DNA of 7,773 bases from an uncultured Bacteroidota bacterium (GCA_937900725.1 CALCFP010000478.1:1-7773); one strand, 5' to 3'; numbered from the stretch's first letter, positions 1 through 6,082 are shown. Program-made: numbers and translations. The notes: generated from the sequence alone by a model not told the origin.

Positions 1-342
1 CGAATTATGTACATTGATGCCGACTCCGTACATTTCCATATTCGGAACGTAGAATGTATTACCCGATTGCAGACGGCTGTTGGTGCGGAATCCGTTGAAA
101 TAGTACTTGTTCTCGCTGAACGAATTGCCACCAACCGAGAATATGAGCTGATTAGCCTGTCCCCATTGCCCCTGATGGTTTCCTTGCATAACGGTGTTGT
201 CGCCGTTTGCTTGCAGATACCCCATTATGTCCGGCGAGTGCAGTCGGTTGCGGAAGAAATCGGCATTGGCCCCGTCTTGGACCGATTGTGCCACAATGGT
301 CAGCGGAAATAAGGCAAGCAGTATGCAGATAGATAGTCTCAT
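1..342 (-). CDS. N-terminal part of an exported, probably TonB-dependent-receptor-like outer-membrane protein (3' end outside window)
   Basis: The frame is open on the minus strand from an ATG at 342 to the left edge, giving 114 residues with no stop. It begins with a typical signal peptide (MRLSICILLALFPLTIVAQ), so the product is exported. The mature part is rich in Gly, Asn, Gln and aromatic residues. It contains a stretch like the plug of TonB-dependent receptors: a predicted SVGG turn, then a short FNGFRTNS strand-turn segment and an NTFYVPNMEMYG segment. There is no N-terminal carboxypeptidase-like extension before this region. The ATG overlaps the stop of the upstream gene (ATGA, shared bases 340-341), which implies translational coupling and one operon. 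The plug assignment is a resemblance judged by eye; another beta-barrel or surface protein is possible. Only the N-terminal part is present, so no substrate can be proposed. Confidence 0.55.
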   Translation of the reverse strand, partial: MRLSICILLALFPLTIVAQSVQDGANADFFRNRLHSPDIMGYLQANGDNTVMQGNHQGQWGQANQLIFSVGGNSFSENKYYFNGFRTNSRLQSGNTFYVPNMEMYGVGINVHNS

Positions 343-1298
343 TTGTTTATTAGGCTGATAATGTCATAGTTATAGGCTATGCCGATAGTGAATTGCTGAT
401 AAGGGTAATCGCGAAGCCCGTATTGGTATGCCGATACAATTTCAAATTTCTTTACAGGAATGGAGAGTCGGGTCTTGAGGCTCATCGGCCGGTCGTGGGC
501 AACAGAGCCACCATTTGAAATGCCGTTTTCCCAGCCACCGTAACCGCCGAATGTCTCACTTAAGGTAAATGCTCGGGTCAGCAATTTGAGTTGGATGCCG
601 TACATTATTGCATCGTTCTGTCGGCCGTTGTCGGTCTGCCAGCAGAGGAAACCGAAACTCGTGGCGCAACGCATACCGCGGAAGAATCCGTCGTTAAGTT
701 GAAGCAGGTATTTTCCTGCCGACAAGTCGAAATAGTATCCCGGGCTGTCGTAGAAACGGGCTGTGCAGTAGTCGTCGTCGCTTGATGCCGTCTTGAATGC
801 CAGCCTGACAGCCAGTGCAGGAATGCATTTCCCTTCGCGTAGCAGTTGCACGTCGGTGCTGACGAAAACGTCGCCCACGCCGTGCCCATTTTTTATGCGG
901 GGGTTGTCGTCCGCCTTGTCGGCCAGACGGCACACATCAATGTTTTCGTCGGAGTTTTTCCACCATTCAGTCACAGGCATCCACGCCGAAAGGTTGACGC
1001 GGTCGCTGAAAAGCGGAATGTTGAGGCTTGCCGCCACATCGCAGGTCCGGTCGCCACGTTCGCCCCAAAAATAATCCGTGGCCATTTCCACACGCAGTTT
1101 GCTTGATACGGTGCCGTCGAGAATGTTCGGAATTGGAAATGCATTTGGCCCGAAATAGTAAGGTGATATCAACGTAACACTATGTCTGTCAGGATGTTCA
1201 ATCGGTGTCTGTGCCAATGAGCAGAAGGCTGTCAATATGGCGCATGACAGCAGTTTCAGGCGTAAGGCCGATCTGTATTTTGGTAAAATGTGCAACAT
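339..1298 (-). CDS. Exported protein of unknown function, probable outer-membrane beta-barrel
   Basis: This gene encodes 319 residues. The N-terminus is basic, then has a hydrophobic stretch around residues 12-28 ending in CSLAQ, consistent with a signal peptide cut near residue 29. The mature protein starts with a conserved-looking SPYYFGPNAFPIP segment. After that it shows short alternating strands with many aromatic and glycine residues (ARFYDSPGYYFDLSAGKYLL, FGGYGGWENG). It ends in strands such as QQFTIGIAYNYDI, close to the C-terminus as in outer-membrane barrels. No enzymatic motif is seen. It is the first gene of a minus-strand pair and its TGA stop overlaps the next start. Upstream of its ATG I see neither a clear Shine-Dalgarno nor a convincing -33/-7 promoter. 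I do not recognise the family with certainty; export is well supported, barrel topology is inferred. Confidence 0.75.
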   Translation of the reverse strand: MLHILPKYRSALRLKLLSCAILTAFCSLAQTPIEHPDRHSVTLISPYYFGPNAFPIPNILDGTVSSKLRVEMATDYFWGERGDRTCDVAASLNIPLFSDRVNLSAWMPVTEWWKNSDENIDVCRLADKADDNPRIKNGHGVGDVFVSTDVQLLREGKCIPALAVRLAFKTASSDDDYCTARFYDSPGYYFDLSAGKYLLQLNDGFFRGMRCATSFGFLCWQTDNGRQNDAIMYGIQLKLLTRAFTLSETFGGYGGWENGISNGGSVAHDRPMSLKTRLSIPVKKFEIVSAYQYGLRDYPYQQFTIGIAYNYDIISLINK

Positions 1299-1410
1299 AG
1301 TGTCAAACAGAAGATTTGCGACCGCGAGTTACTGATTTTTTTCGGTAAAACGAACGGCATCGCGATTTTTTAGGGAAGTGCCATAATTGGAGTCAATACA
1401 ATGATAAAAT

Positions 1411-1441
1411 CTTAAAAATCTTCAACGCATTGAAGAAATTT
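1411..1441 (-). repeat. Repeat copy R0 (inverted), 3' side of the ATPase gene
   Basis: Read on the minus strand this copy matches the plus-strand copies at both flanks (AAATTTCTTCA ... TGAAGATTTTTA). It differs in the central six bases, and one A is inserted near the end. The CTTCAA/TTGAAG arms remain an inverted repeat. It faces R1 across four bases. Confidence 0.7.
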
Positions 1442-1469
1442 GGCTAAATTTCTTCAATTGAATGAAGAT
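1412..1469 (-). terminator. Probable intrinsic terminator of the DUF4143 ATPase gene, built from two opposed repeat copies
   Basis: A perfect 13-bp stem (ATTGAAGAAATTT at 1429-1441 with its complement at 1446-1458) closes on a 4-nt loop at 1442-1445. The pairing extends imperfectly outwards to 1419 and 1469, about 20 of 24 positions. Read on the minus strand, the stem starts just after the ATPase stop codon (1472-1474) and is followed directly by TTTTTAAG (1418-1411). This is the layout of a rho-independent terminator, though the stem is AT-rich. Confidence 0.6.
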
Positions 1470-1475
1470 ATTTAG
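1446..1475 (+). repeat. Repeat copy R1, overlapping the ATPase stop codon
   Basis: This is a 30-bp copy identical to R2 and R3 at 28 of 30 positions (differences at 1457 and 1470). Its core is CTTCAATTGAATGAAG. It contains the TAA stop of the ATPase gene (1472-1474 on the plus strand), so the coding frame ends inside the repeat. Confidence 0.85.
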
Positions 1476-2608
1476 ATATTAAGCGAGCAGAAATCCATAA
1501 AATTTTGTCTATTGACAACAGTAAATGGCACATCTGCATTGCTCATTTTGAAGTCGTTAGGCTCTTTTGCAGTATTGCTTGCCCACTTGAATTCAAATGC
1601 CGACAGTTTGCCATCAACATTCTCAACAAGGTCAATCTCTTGTTGTGAGTAGTTGCGCCAGAAATACAAGTCGCAATTTTTGCCAATATTATTGTAAGCC
1701 TTTATGCGCTCACTCATAAGGAAATTCTCCCATAAATGTCCCGTATCCTTTCTGATACTCAACGGATTAAAATCGCCAATCAGCGCATTCCTGATTCCAT
1801 TGTCAAAAAAGTACCATTTGCAGGCTTTCGATATTTCCTTTCGCGGATTGATTGTGTACGCGGGCATCTTGTACAATATGAATACTTTGGTAAGCAAGTC
1901 GAGATATTTTTCAACCGTGTTTCGGCTCAGGCCGAGTTGGCGGGCCAGTTCGTCATACGACACAATGCTTCCAACCTGATAAGCCACAAGGCGCAACAGG
2001 TTTGCCATTTTCCCTGAATTCTTTATCCCGTCGAGTGTCAGTATGTCTTTGAGCAGATAGGCTTGCGCCAAATCGGTCAGGTAGCGTTGCTTTTTCTCGT
2101 TGCTGTCCAACGAAAAAATTTCAGGATACGAACCATATACAAGCAAATCGTCGAGATGCTGAATTATCTCAAGGTTCGACCATTTCTGCTTCAGTTCGCC
2201 AACCGAAATCGGGTAGAGCCTGAAAATGGTTGAGCGCCCGACAAGTGGCTCGCCTGCCTTGTTTTGCAAATCGAACGACGATGAGCCCGATGCCAATATC
2301 TTTATTCCGTCAACTTCATCTACAATGAGTTTCAGGCATTTGCCAATTTCGGGTATGTTTTGCGCTTCGTCAATTACCAGAGTGTCGGTTCCTGAAAATG
2401 TCTGCCGATAGTTGCTTATGGTGCGGTTGGCAAGTATCAGTTCCGTGTCCATACTCTCGCCGTTCATAAAACTGTTTTTGGCGGAATTGTCCGCTGTCAA
2501 TTGCTGCAGAAGCACAGTCTTGCCAACGCGCCGTGACCCGTATATGAGCACTACTTTGCCTGTCTGAATGTATGATGAGATGGTTTTTATTATATCTCTG
2601 TTAATCAT
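1472..2608 (-). CDS. AAA ATPase with C-terminal DUF4143 (PD-(D/E)XK-like) domain
   Basis: The product is 378 residues from the start chosen here. Seen in order: Walker A GSRRVGKT (24-31), Walker B TLVIDEAQ (76-83), a sensor-like LASGSS (105-110), and PLVGR (121-125) ahead of a conserved YPISVGE turn. A winged-helix-like segment lies around 217-240 (YDELARQLGLSRNTVEKYLD). The C-terminal domain has WEN (293-295), QEID (323-326) and EFK (339-341), the acidic and Lys pattern of PD-(D/E)XK folds. All key residues look intact. I chose ATG 2608 (MINRDII) because family members start about 20-25 residues before Walker A and because a TAnnTTTG element sits upstream at 2632-2639. The longer start at 2653 lies inside a repeat. 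The family is abundant in Bacteroidota, and its cellular role is largely unknown. The gene stands alone, bracketed by repeats. Confidence 0.88.
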   Translation of the reverse strand: MINRDIIKTISSYIQTGKVVLIYGSRRVGKTVLLQQLTADNSAKNSFMNGESMDTELILANRTISNYRQTFSGTDTLVIDEAQNIPEIGKCLKLIVDEVDGIKILASGSSSFDLQNKAGEPLVGRSTIFRLYPISVGELKQKWSNLEIIQHLDDLLVYGSYPEIFSLDSNEKKQRYLTDLAQAYLLKDILTLDGIKNSGKMANLLRLVAYQVGSIVSYDELARQLGLSRNTVEKYLDLLTKVFILYKMPAYTINPRKEISKACKWYFFDNGIRNALIGDFNPLSIRKDTGHLWENFLMSERIKAYNNIGKNCDLYFWRNYSQQEIDLVENVDGKLSAFEFKWASNTAKEPNDFKMSNADVPFTVVNRQNFMDFCSLNI

Positions 2609-2631
2609 TGTAATACGCTTTAATCCAAAAG

Positions 2632-2639
2632 CAAATGTA
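2632..2639 (-). promoter_or_regulatory. Candidate Bacteroides-type -7 element of the ATPase gene
   Basis: On the minus strand these bases read TACATTTG, a full match to TAnnTTTG, 24 nt before ATG 2608. Transcription would begin near 2625, which excludes the upstream ATG at 2653. No good TTTG -33 is found at the usual spacing; that position falls inside repeat R2. Confidence 0.45.
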
Positions 2640-2641
2640 TT

Positions 2642-2671
2642 AAATTTCTTCATTTGAATGAAGATTTTTAG
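2642..2671 (+). repeat. Repeat copy R2, immediately upstream of the ATPase promoter
   Basis: This 30-bp copy is identical to R3. The core CTTCATTTGAATGAAG (2648-2663) is an inverted repeat with CTTCATT/AATGAAG arms around TG. It covers the -33 region expected for the ATPase promoter and could act as an operator. It also carries the alternative upstream ATG (minus strand, 2653). Confidence 0.85.
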
Positions 2672-2673
2672 TC

Positions 2674-2703
2674 AAATTTCTTCATTTGAATGAAGATTTT
2701 TAG
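2674..2703 (+). repeat. Repeat copy R3, tandem with R2
   Basis: All 30 bases are identical to R2, with two bases (TC) between the copies, giving a 32-bp period. That is about three helical turns, so a protein bound to both palindromes would sit on the same DNA face. Confidence 0.85.
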
Positions 2704-2821
2704 ATTTTTTGGTATAAAAAAACGGGAACTGACCATTGCCGACGGTTATGTTGTTAAAGATGATATAGAATATGGTTCGGGAAACATTATTCCAATATGG
2801 ATGTTTGGCCTGAATTATTGA
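2690..2821 (+). CDS. Doubtful small ORF, 43 aa, possible gene remnant
   Basis: An ATG inside repeat R3 opens a plus-strand frame of 43 codons (MKIFRFFGIKKRELTIADGY...) ending at a TGA at 2819-2821. The peptide is mixed and protein-like, not low in complexity. Protein-like stretches continue in other frames to about 2925 (for example KRVYTDKIEFRRY), as in a decayed gene. Against it, there is no Shine-Dalgarno, the start codon is part of the repeat, and I recognise no family. A minus-strand frame over the same region is equally weak. Confidence 0.15.
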   Translation: MKIFRFFGIKKRELTIADGYVVKDDIEYGSGNIIPIWMFGLNY

Positions 2822-2950
2822 TATGGTTGTCGTCCCGTCAGGGGCAAAAGAAAGGTGGAAAGCGAGTTTACACCGATAAAATAGAGTTCCGTAGGTATGT
2901 AACATCTATTTGTATATAAGGCAAATAAGCGGAACCCTATGTACAATTCC

Positions 2951-3017
2951 GTGCAATAATTCATTTTGCACCTCAAAAGTGCAATTTTATGGTATTTTCT
3001 GCACTTTTGTGGTGCAA
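2951..3017. repeat. Nested palindrome array of alternating GTGCAA / TTGCAC hexamers
   Basis: The hexamers alternate as GTGCAA (2951), TTGCAC (2966), GTGCAA (2979), CTGCAC (2999) and GTGCAA (3012). The stretches 2966-2983 and 3000-3017 form an 18-bp inverted repeat with one mismatch around a 16-nt loop. Each arm is itself an imperfect palindrome. No T-tract follows on either side and no gene reads into it, so a terminator role is unlikely. A regulatory array or a small palindromic mobile relic are alternatives. Confidence 0.7.
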
Positions 3018-3116
3018 TTTCATATCCGTCTTGCCTTCGTTTTGATTAATTGCTGAATCTATCTCAATTAATCAATCTATTGTAACAATCATATTTTCAA
3101 TATATTTTAATTTTTC

Positions 3117-3132
3117 TACTATAAAAATAGTA
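3117..3132. promoter_or_regulatory. Candidate BlaI-type operator 1
   Basis: TACTATAAAAATAGTA is a perfect inverted repeat with 6-bp arms and a 4-nt centre. It lies upstream of the repressor promoter and has the same TACTA...TAGTA arms and 16-bp length as operator 2. BlaI/MecI-family dimers bind inverted repeats of TACA/TGTA type, so assignment to the neighbouring repressor is an inference from position and symmetry. Confidence 0.6.
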
Positions 3133-3146
3133 AATATTTCACCCTT

Positions 3147-3181
3147 TTTGGTATAACGAATCAAAATACCTACTATGTTTG
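3147..3181 (+). promoter_or_regulatory. Candidate promoter of the repressor-peptidase operon
   Basis: TTTG at 3147-3150 and TATGTTTG at 3174-3181 match the Bacteroides -33 (TTTG) and -7 (TAnnTTTG) elements. The 23-nt spacing is slightly longer than the usual 19-21. The -7 lies inside operator 2, so repressor binding would block it. Confidence 0.5.
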
Positions 3182-3186
3182 TAGTA
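3171..3186. promoter_or_regulatory. Candidate BlaI-type operator 2, overlapping the -7 element
   Basis: TACTATGTTTGTAGTA has TACTA/TAGTA arms around six bases. Its centre lies 54 bp from that of operator 1, near five helical turns. It covers the -7 hexamer TATGTTTG, the expected position for autorepression. A further ATAGTA half-site follows at 3195-3200. Confidence 0.6.
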
Positions 3187-3220
3187 CGAGATTTATAGTA
3201 ATTAACGCATCAATATAATT

Positions 3221-3595
3221 ATGGAAAAGGGAACAAAAACGCAATCGCTTACCAAAGCCGAACTGCATCTTATGAACATATTGTGGGACAAGGGCGAAGC
3301 CACTGTCCAGCAGATACACGACGAGTTGGACGAGCCAAAGCCAGCCTACACAACCACGCTTACCGTGATGCAAGTGTTGGCGCGCAAAGGCATAGTGACT
3401 TTTGAAAAATCGGGCAAGGCCAACATATACAAGCCACTGCTCAACCGCGACGAATATATAGGTTCGTTTATGAACGAGGCCTGCGACAATGTTTTCGGCG
3501 GTTCAATGCGCTCGTTCTTTTCGTTTTTTGCTAAAAGCGAGAAAATCAGCAAGGACGAACTGAAGGAGATTCTCAATGAAATGATTAAGGAGTAA
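3221..3595 (+). CDS. BlaI/MecI/CopY-family transcriptional repressor
   Basis: The protein is 124 residues, the usual family length. Residues 9-75 show the winged-helix signature: LTKAELHLMNILWDKGEATVQQI is helix 1 to helix 2, PAYTTTLTVMQVLARKGIV is the recognition helix and start of the wing, and a Lys/Gly-rich wing (FEKSGKANIYKP) follows. The C-terminal helices, residues 80-124, would form the dimer domain, which in this family contains the cleavage or inactivation site. It represses its own operon and other targets until the membrane sensor triggers its removal. Two palindromes in its promoter support autorepression. The M56 peptidase gene follows 80 bp downstream on the same strand and is its likely partner. 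The start is the first ATG after the promoter; no clear Shine-Dalgarno is present. The regulated target is unknown, and no beta-lactamase is in the window. Confidence 0.93.
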   Translation: MEKGTKTQSLTKAELHLMNILWDKGEATVQQIHDELDEPKPAYTTTLTVMQVLARKGIVTFEKSGKANIYKPLLNRDEYIGSFMNEACDNVFGGSMRSFFSFFAKSEKISKDELKEILNEMIKE

Positions 3596-3623
3596 GAGTT
3601 TGAAAATCAACAATTCAGAATTA

Positions 3624-3655
3624 CGATTCAACGATTCAACGAATCAACGAATCAA
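3624..3655 (+). repeat. 8-bp tandem repeat, four units, in the repressor-peptidase spacer
   Basis: The units are CGATTCAA twice, then CGAATCAA twice, directly head to tail. They fill much of the 80-bp gap between the two genes. Slippage could change the spacing or the structure upstream of the peptidase start. Confidence 0.8.
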
Positions 3656-3675
3656 CAACATTAATACCTACTACT

Positions 3676-6009
3676 ATGGAAATAATAGTCTTGAAATTTT
3701 TAGCGACATCGGCATTGCTTATGGCGTTCTACCATTTTGCATTGCGAAAAAAGGCAAGTTACAAGGCAACAAGGATTTATCTTTTGTCGCTTCCTGTGGC
3801 AAGCCTTCTGATGAGCGTCCTTACGTTCGAAGTCTATACACCTTCGCAGTCGCCCGTGGCGGTTTTGTCACAATCGCCGGCACCAGCAACTGCACCTATG
3901 ACAATGTTTCAAGCACAGGAGATGCCAGTAGAAATGGGTCCCGCATCGGTTTCGGAAAGTCAGACACCAGCCTTGTCGCCTGTCGAATTCACACCTTCGG
4001 CAATAGTTGAGGACATTCCATTTTGGCAGAATGTCGATTGGCTTAAATTGATAGGATTGTCCATTCCTGCCGTTTCGGTAATTCTCTTGCTGATAGCATT
4101 TTACTACATTATGAAATTAATGGTGGTAAAGTCGCGGATGAAAGCGGAGACCACGGCGGAAGGCTATGCCATTATCCGTTCGGCATCGGTGCAGACGCCG
4201 TTCTCGTTTGCAAAGACCATATTCTTCCCTGCCGACCTTGACAAGGAGAAGGAAAATCTGATAATACGTCACGAGAAGGCCCACATTGCGCACCGTCACT
4301 ATGTTGACGTGTGGGTGAGCGAGTTTTTCACCCGCATCTTCTGGTTCAATCCGTCTGTGTGGCTCTGCCGTTCGGCTCTGCGCAACGTTCACGAGTTTGA
4401 GGCCGACCACGACGTGCTGTCCAGCGGAGCCAATGTCATCACATATCAGGCAACGCTTCTTGAAATGGTTCTTAACGAGAGTTGTCCGGTGGTGAGCGGG
4501 TTCAACCATTCGTTTATCCGTAGCCGATTTATAGAGATGCGCGCTTCTACGGCAGGCACATTGGGCAGGTTTGGCAAGATTGGCACATTGGTATGCCTGT
4601 TGGCAATGTTCTGCGTGTTCACATTTGTGGAATGTTCGCCCAAGGACACCAAAAACAACACGCTTGAGTCCATTCAACTAAAAGAGCCACAGAAGTTTGT
4701 GATTGAGGGAACAATTGACCCAGGATGCACCGATTCGTGCTATATGATAACCCTTTCCGACGAGTATCTTCACCTTGCCGACACGCCTTCGGTCTGCATA
4801 CCAGTGGTTGACAACAAGTTCCATTACGAAATTGACCTAAAGCATATCATTTGTGGCAAGATTCAAAGAGTATTGCCAGGTGGGGAATTGGACAAAGGTA
4901 ATGAGTTATTCTTTGTGCCGGGTGAAAGTTTAAATATAATAAGAAGGAGTATGGCATATGTTGAATATGACGGCATAAGAAGGTATCAACCAAATATATC
5001 TCGTGGTATTGAAGCATTGCGCTACGCCACAAATTGGGAGTCCCCACATTTTCCTAAATTTAAAGGCAACGTTTGGCACAATCCCAAGCAAGAGTGCGTA
5101 AAAACTTTATTCAACTATTCTATTTACGTTAAAGATGTGTATTTCAACGATGATGAAACGATAGTTTGTTTTGCTTTTGAAAACACGAATAAATGTTTTC
5201 CGTTGATACAAATGTCCAATGCGGTTTTGAAGGATAACAATGGCAATGTATATAAATTCAAGCGTGCCGAAACTGGTTTTTCCGATATGGAGATGCTTGT
5301 ATTTGGGCAATATGTGGTATTCGAGCCAATGCCTAAAGATGTGGAATCGTTTAGTTATTTTTCAAATTATAAAGCAACCATTGATACCAATTTAGAGAAT
5401 CCATTTTTGATATCAAACATTCATAAGGCAGATGAAAAAGACAACAAGCCAAACTTTGAGATTACCATTACGGGTGTTGATAGTATGAAAGCATCAGGGA
5501 TAATTATTAAGAAGTTGGATTTCGTGAATGGTACATCCAGACAAGTTGCTGATCTTACTTTTGATAAAAAGCATACAATACAATATTCAGCTTATTTGGA
5601 TGAGGCGGGTATGTATCAATTGCTGACTACGTATGATGGCATAGTTGGCGAAGATTTGTTTTATTCCAAGTTGCCTTTTGTTCCTGGAGAAAAGGCAACA
5701 ATAACAGTAAACGATTGGAAAATATTCAATTTGGATGGTTCAAACTTCTATAAGGAATGGCAATTAGCCAATGATGTGTATTTTGGAAATTACGAATCAG
5801 GAAACCCCTTTGGAGAAGCCAGCATTATACTTTATAGTGAGGAGCATATAAACGAATTGGGATTTGTAATGAATTGTCTTTGGAGACATTCTGCTGGCGT
5901 GGACGAAATATTGAATAGAGTTTCCTCAATCCCTTATTTTGAAAAAATGCTGAAGGATTTGGAAAAACGTAATGCTCCAGTGAGAGAAAGCTTAAACCAT
6001 TTTCATTAG
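3676..6009 (+). CDS. M56-family (BlaR1/MecR1-like) membrane metallopeptidase with large C-terminal sensor-like ectodomain
   Basis: The protein has 777 residues. Membrane segments are seen near 3-22, 33-50, 123-148 and 302-319. The zinc site is intact: HEKAH at 199-203 (HExxH) and EFEADH at 240-245, whose EAD supplies the third ligand. After the fourth membrane segment come about 455 residues. Two lobes resemble DUF4369-like beta domains, each with an FVPGE turn (413-417 and 668-672). Between them, around 480-570, lies an Ig-like stretch (VKDVYFNDDETIVCFAFENT ... FEPMPKDVESF). No penicillin-binding or thioredoxin motif is seen. By family analogy, ligand sensing outside activates the cytoplasmic protease and inactivates the repressor encoded upstream. 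Codons for the ectodomain are much more AT-rich than those of the catalytic half. The start at 3676 gives the expected first membrane helix; a different frame opening at 3600 is not coding. Domain names for the ectodomain are by eye. Confidence 0.88.
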   Translation: MEIIVLKFLATSALLMAFYHFALRKKASYKATRIYLLSLPVASLLMSVLTFEVYTPSQSPVAVLSQSPAPATAPMTMFQAQEMPVEMGPASVSESQTPALSPVEFTPSAIVEDIPFWQNVDWLKLIGLSIPAVSVILLLIAFYYIMKLMVVKSRMKAETTAEGYAIIRSASVQTPFSFAKTIFFPADLDKEKENLIIRHEKAHIAHRHYVDVWVSEFFTRIFWFNPSVWLCRSALRNVHEFEADHDVLSSGANVITYQATLLEMVLNESCPVVSGFNHSFIRSRFIEMRASTAGTLGRFGKIGTLVCLLAMFCVFTFVECSPKDTKNNTLESIQLKEPQKFVIEGTIDPGCTDSCYMITLSDEYLHLADTPSVCIPVVDNKFHYEIDLKHIICGKIQRVLPGGELDKGNELFFVPGESLNIIRRSMAYVEYDGIRRYQPNISRGIEALRYATNWESPHFPKFKGNVWHNPKQECVKTLFNYSIYVKDVYFNDDETIVCFAFENTNKCFPLIQMSNAVLKDNNGNVYKFKRAETGFSDMEMLVFGQYVVFEPMPKDVESFSYFSNYKATIDTNLENPFLISNIHKADEKDNKPNFEITITGVDSMKASGIIIKKLDFVNGTSRQVADLTFDKKHTIQYSAYLDEAGMYQLLTTYDGIVGEDLFYSKLPFVPGEKATITVNDWKIFNLDGSNFYKEWQLANDVYFGNYESGNPFGEASIILYSEEHINELGFVMNCLWRHSAGVDEILNRVSSIPYFEKMLKDLEKRNAPVRESLNHFH

Positions 6010-6041
6010 TTGCAACGTTGAACAGTGATGCAGGCAAAATG

Positions 6042-6082
6042 AAGGGAGCAAGTCTTGCGGGCTTGTTTCCTTTTTTGTTTTT
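6042..6082 (+). terminator. Intrinsic terminator of the repressor-peptidase operon
   Basis: AAGGGAGCAAG (6042-6052) pairs with CTTGTTTCCTT (6062-6072) over 11 positions including two G-U pairs, with a 9-nt loop. A T-rich tail runs to 6082 (TTTTTTGTTTTT from 6071). It lies 32 nt after the peptidase stop. Confidence 0.82.

Larger units (their letters stand above)
2609..3220. other. Divergent intergenic region, mostly non-coding
   Basis: This region separates the minus-strand ATPase from the plus-strand repressor. It holds the ATPase -7 element, repeats R2 and R3, a stretch with weak coding potential (about 2690-2925), the GTGCAA palindrome array (2951-3017), an AT-rich stretch (about 3035-3116) and the repressor promoter with its operators (3117-3186). 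I see no tRNA, rRNA or other RNA gene here. Confidence 0.7.

Noticed and set aside
2642..2703. A short CRISPR array formed by R2 and R3
   Set aside because: The two copies are separated by only two bases, so there are no spacers, and other copies lie in inverted orientation more than 1 kb away.
2672..2905. A 77-codon minus-strand frame upstream of the ATPase
   Set aside because: Its last codons run through repeat R3, it lacks a Shine-Dalgarno, promoter and recognisable motif, and competing frames in the same region are equally plausible.
2951..3017. A rho-independent terminator
   Set aside because: No T-tract follows on either strand and the flanking genes diverge from here, so no transcript is expected to end at this place.
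3600..4010. A 136-codon plus-strand frame overlapping the end of the repressor-peptidase spacer and the peptidase start
   Set aside because: It is out of frame with the peptidase, whose N-terminal membrane helices are clear in the other frame; its translation has no recognisable features and begins with the translated tandem repeat.
4117..4677. A 186-codon minus-strand frame inside the peptidase gene
   Set aside because: It lies opposite the intact HExxH/EAD-bearing catalytic domain; the translation is Cys/His/Arg-rich as expected of antisense to that region.
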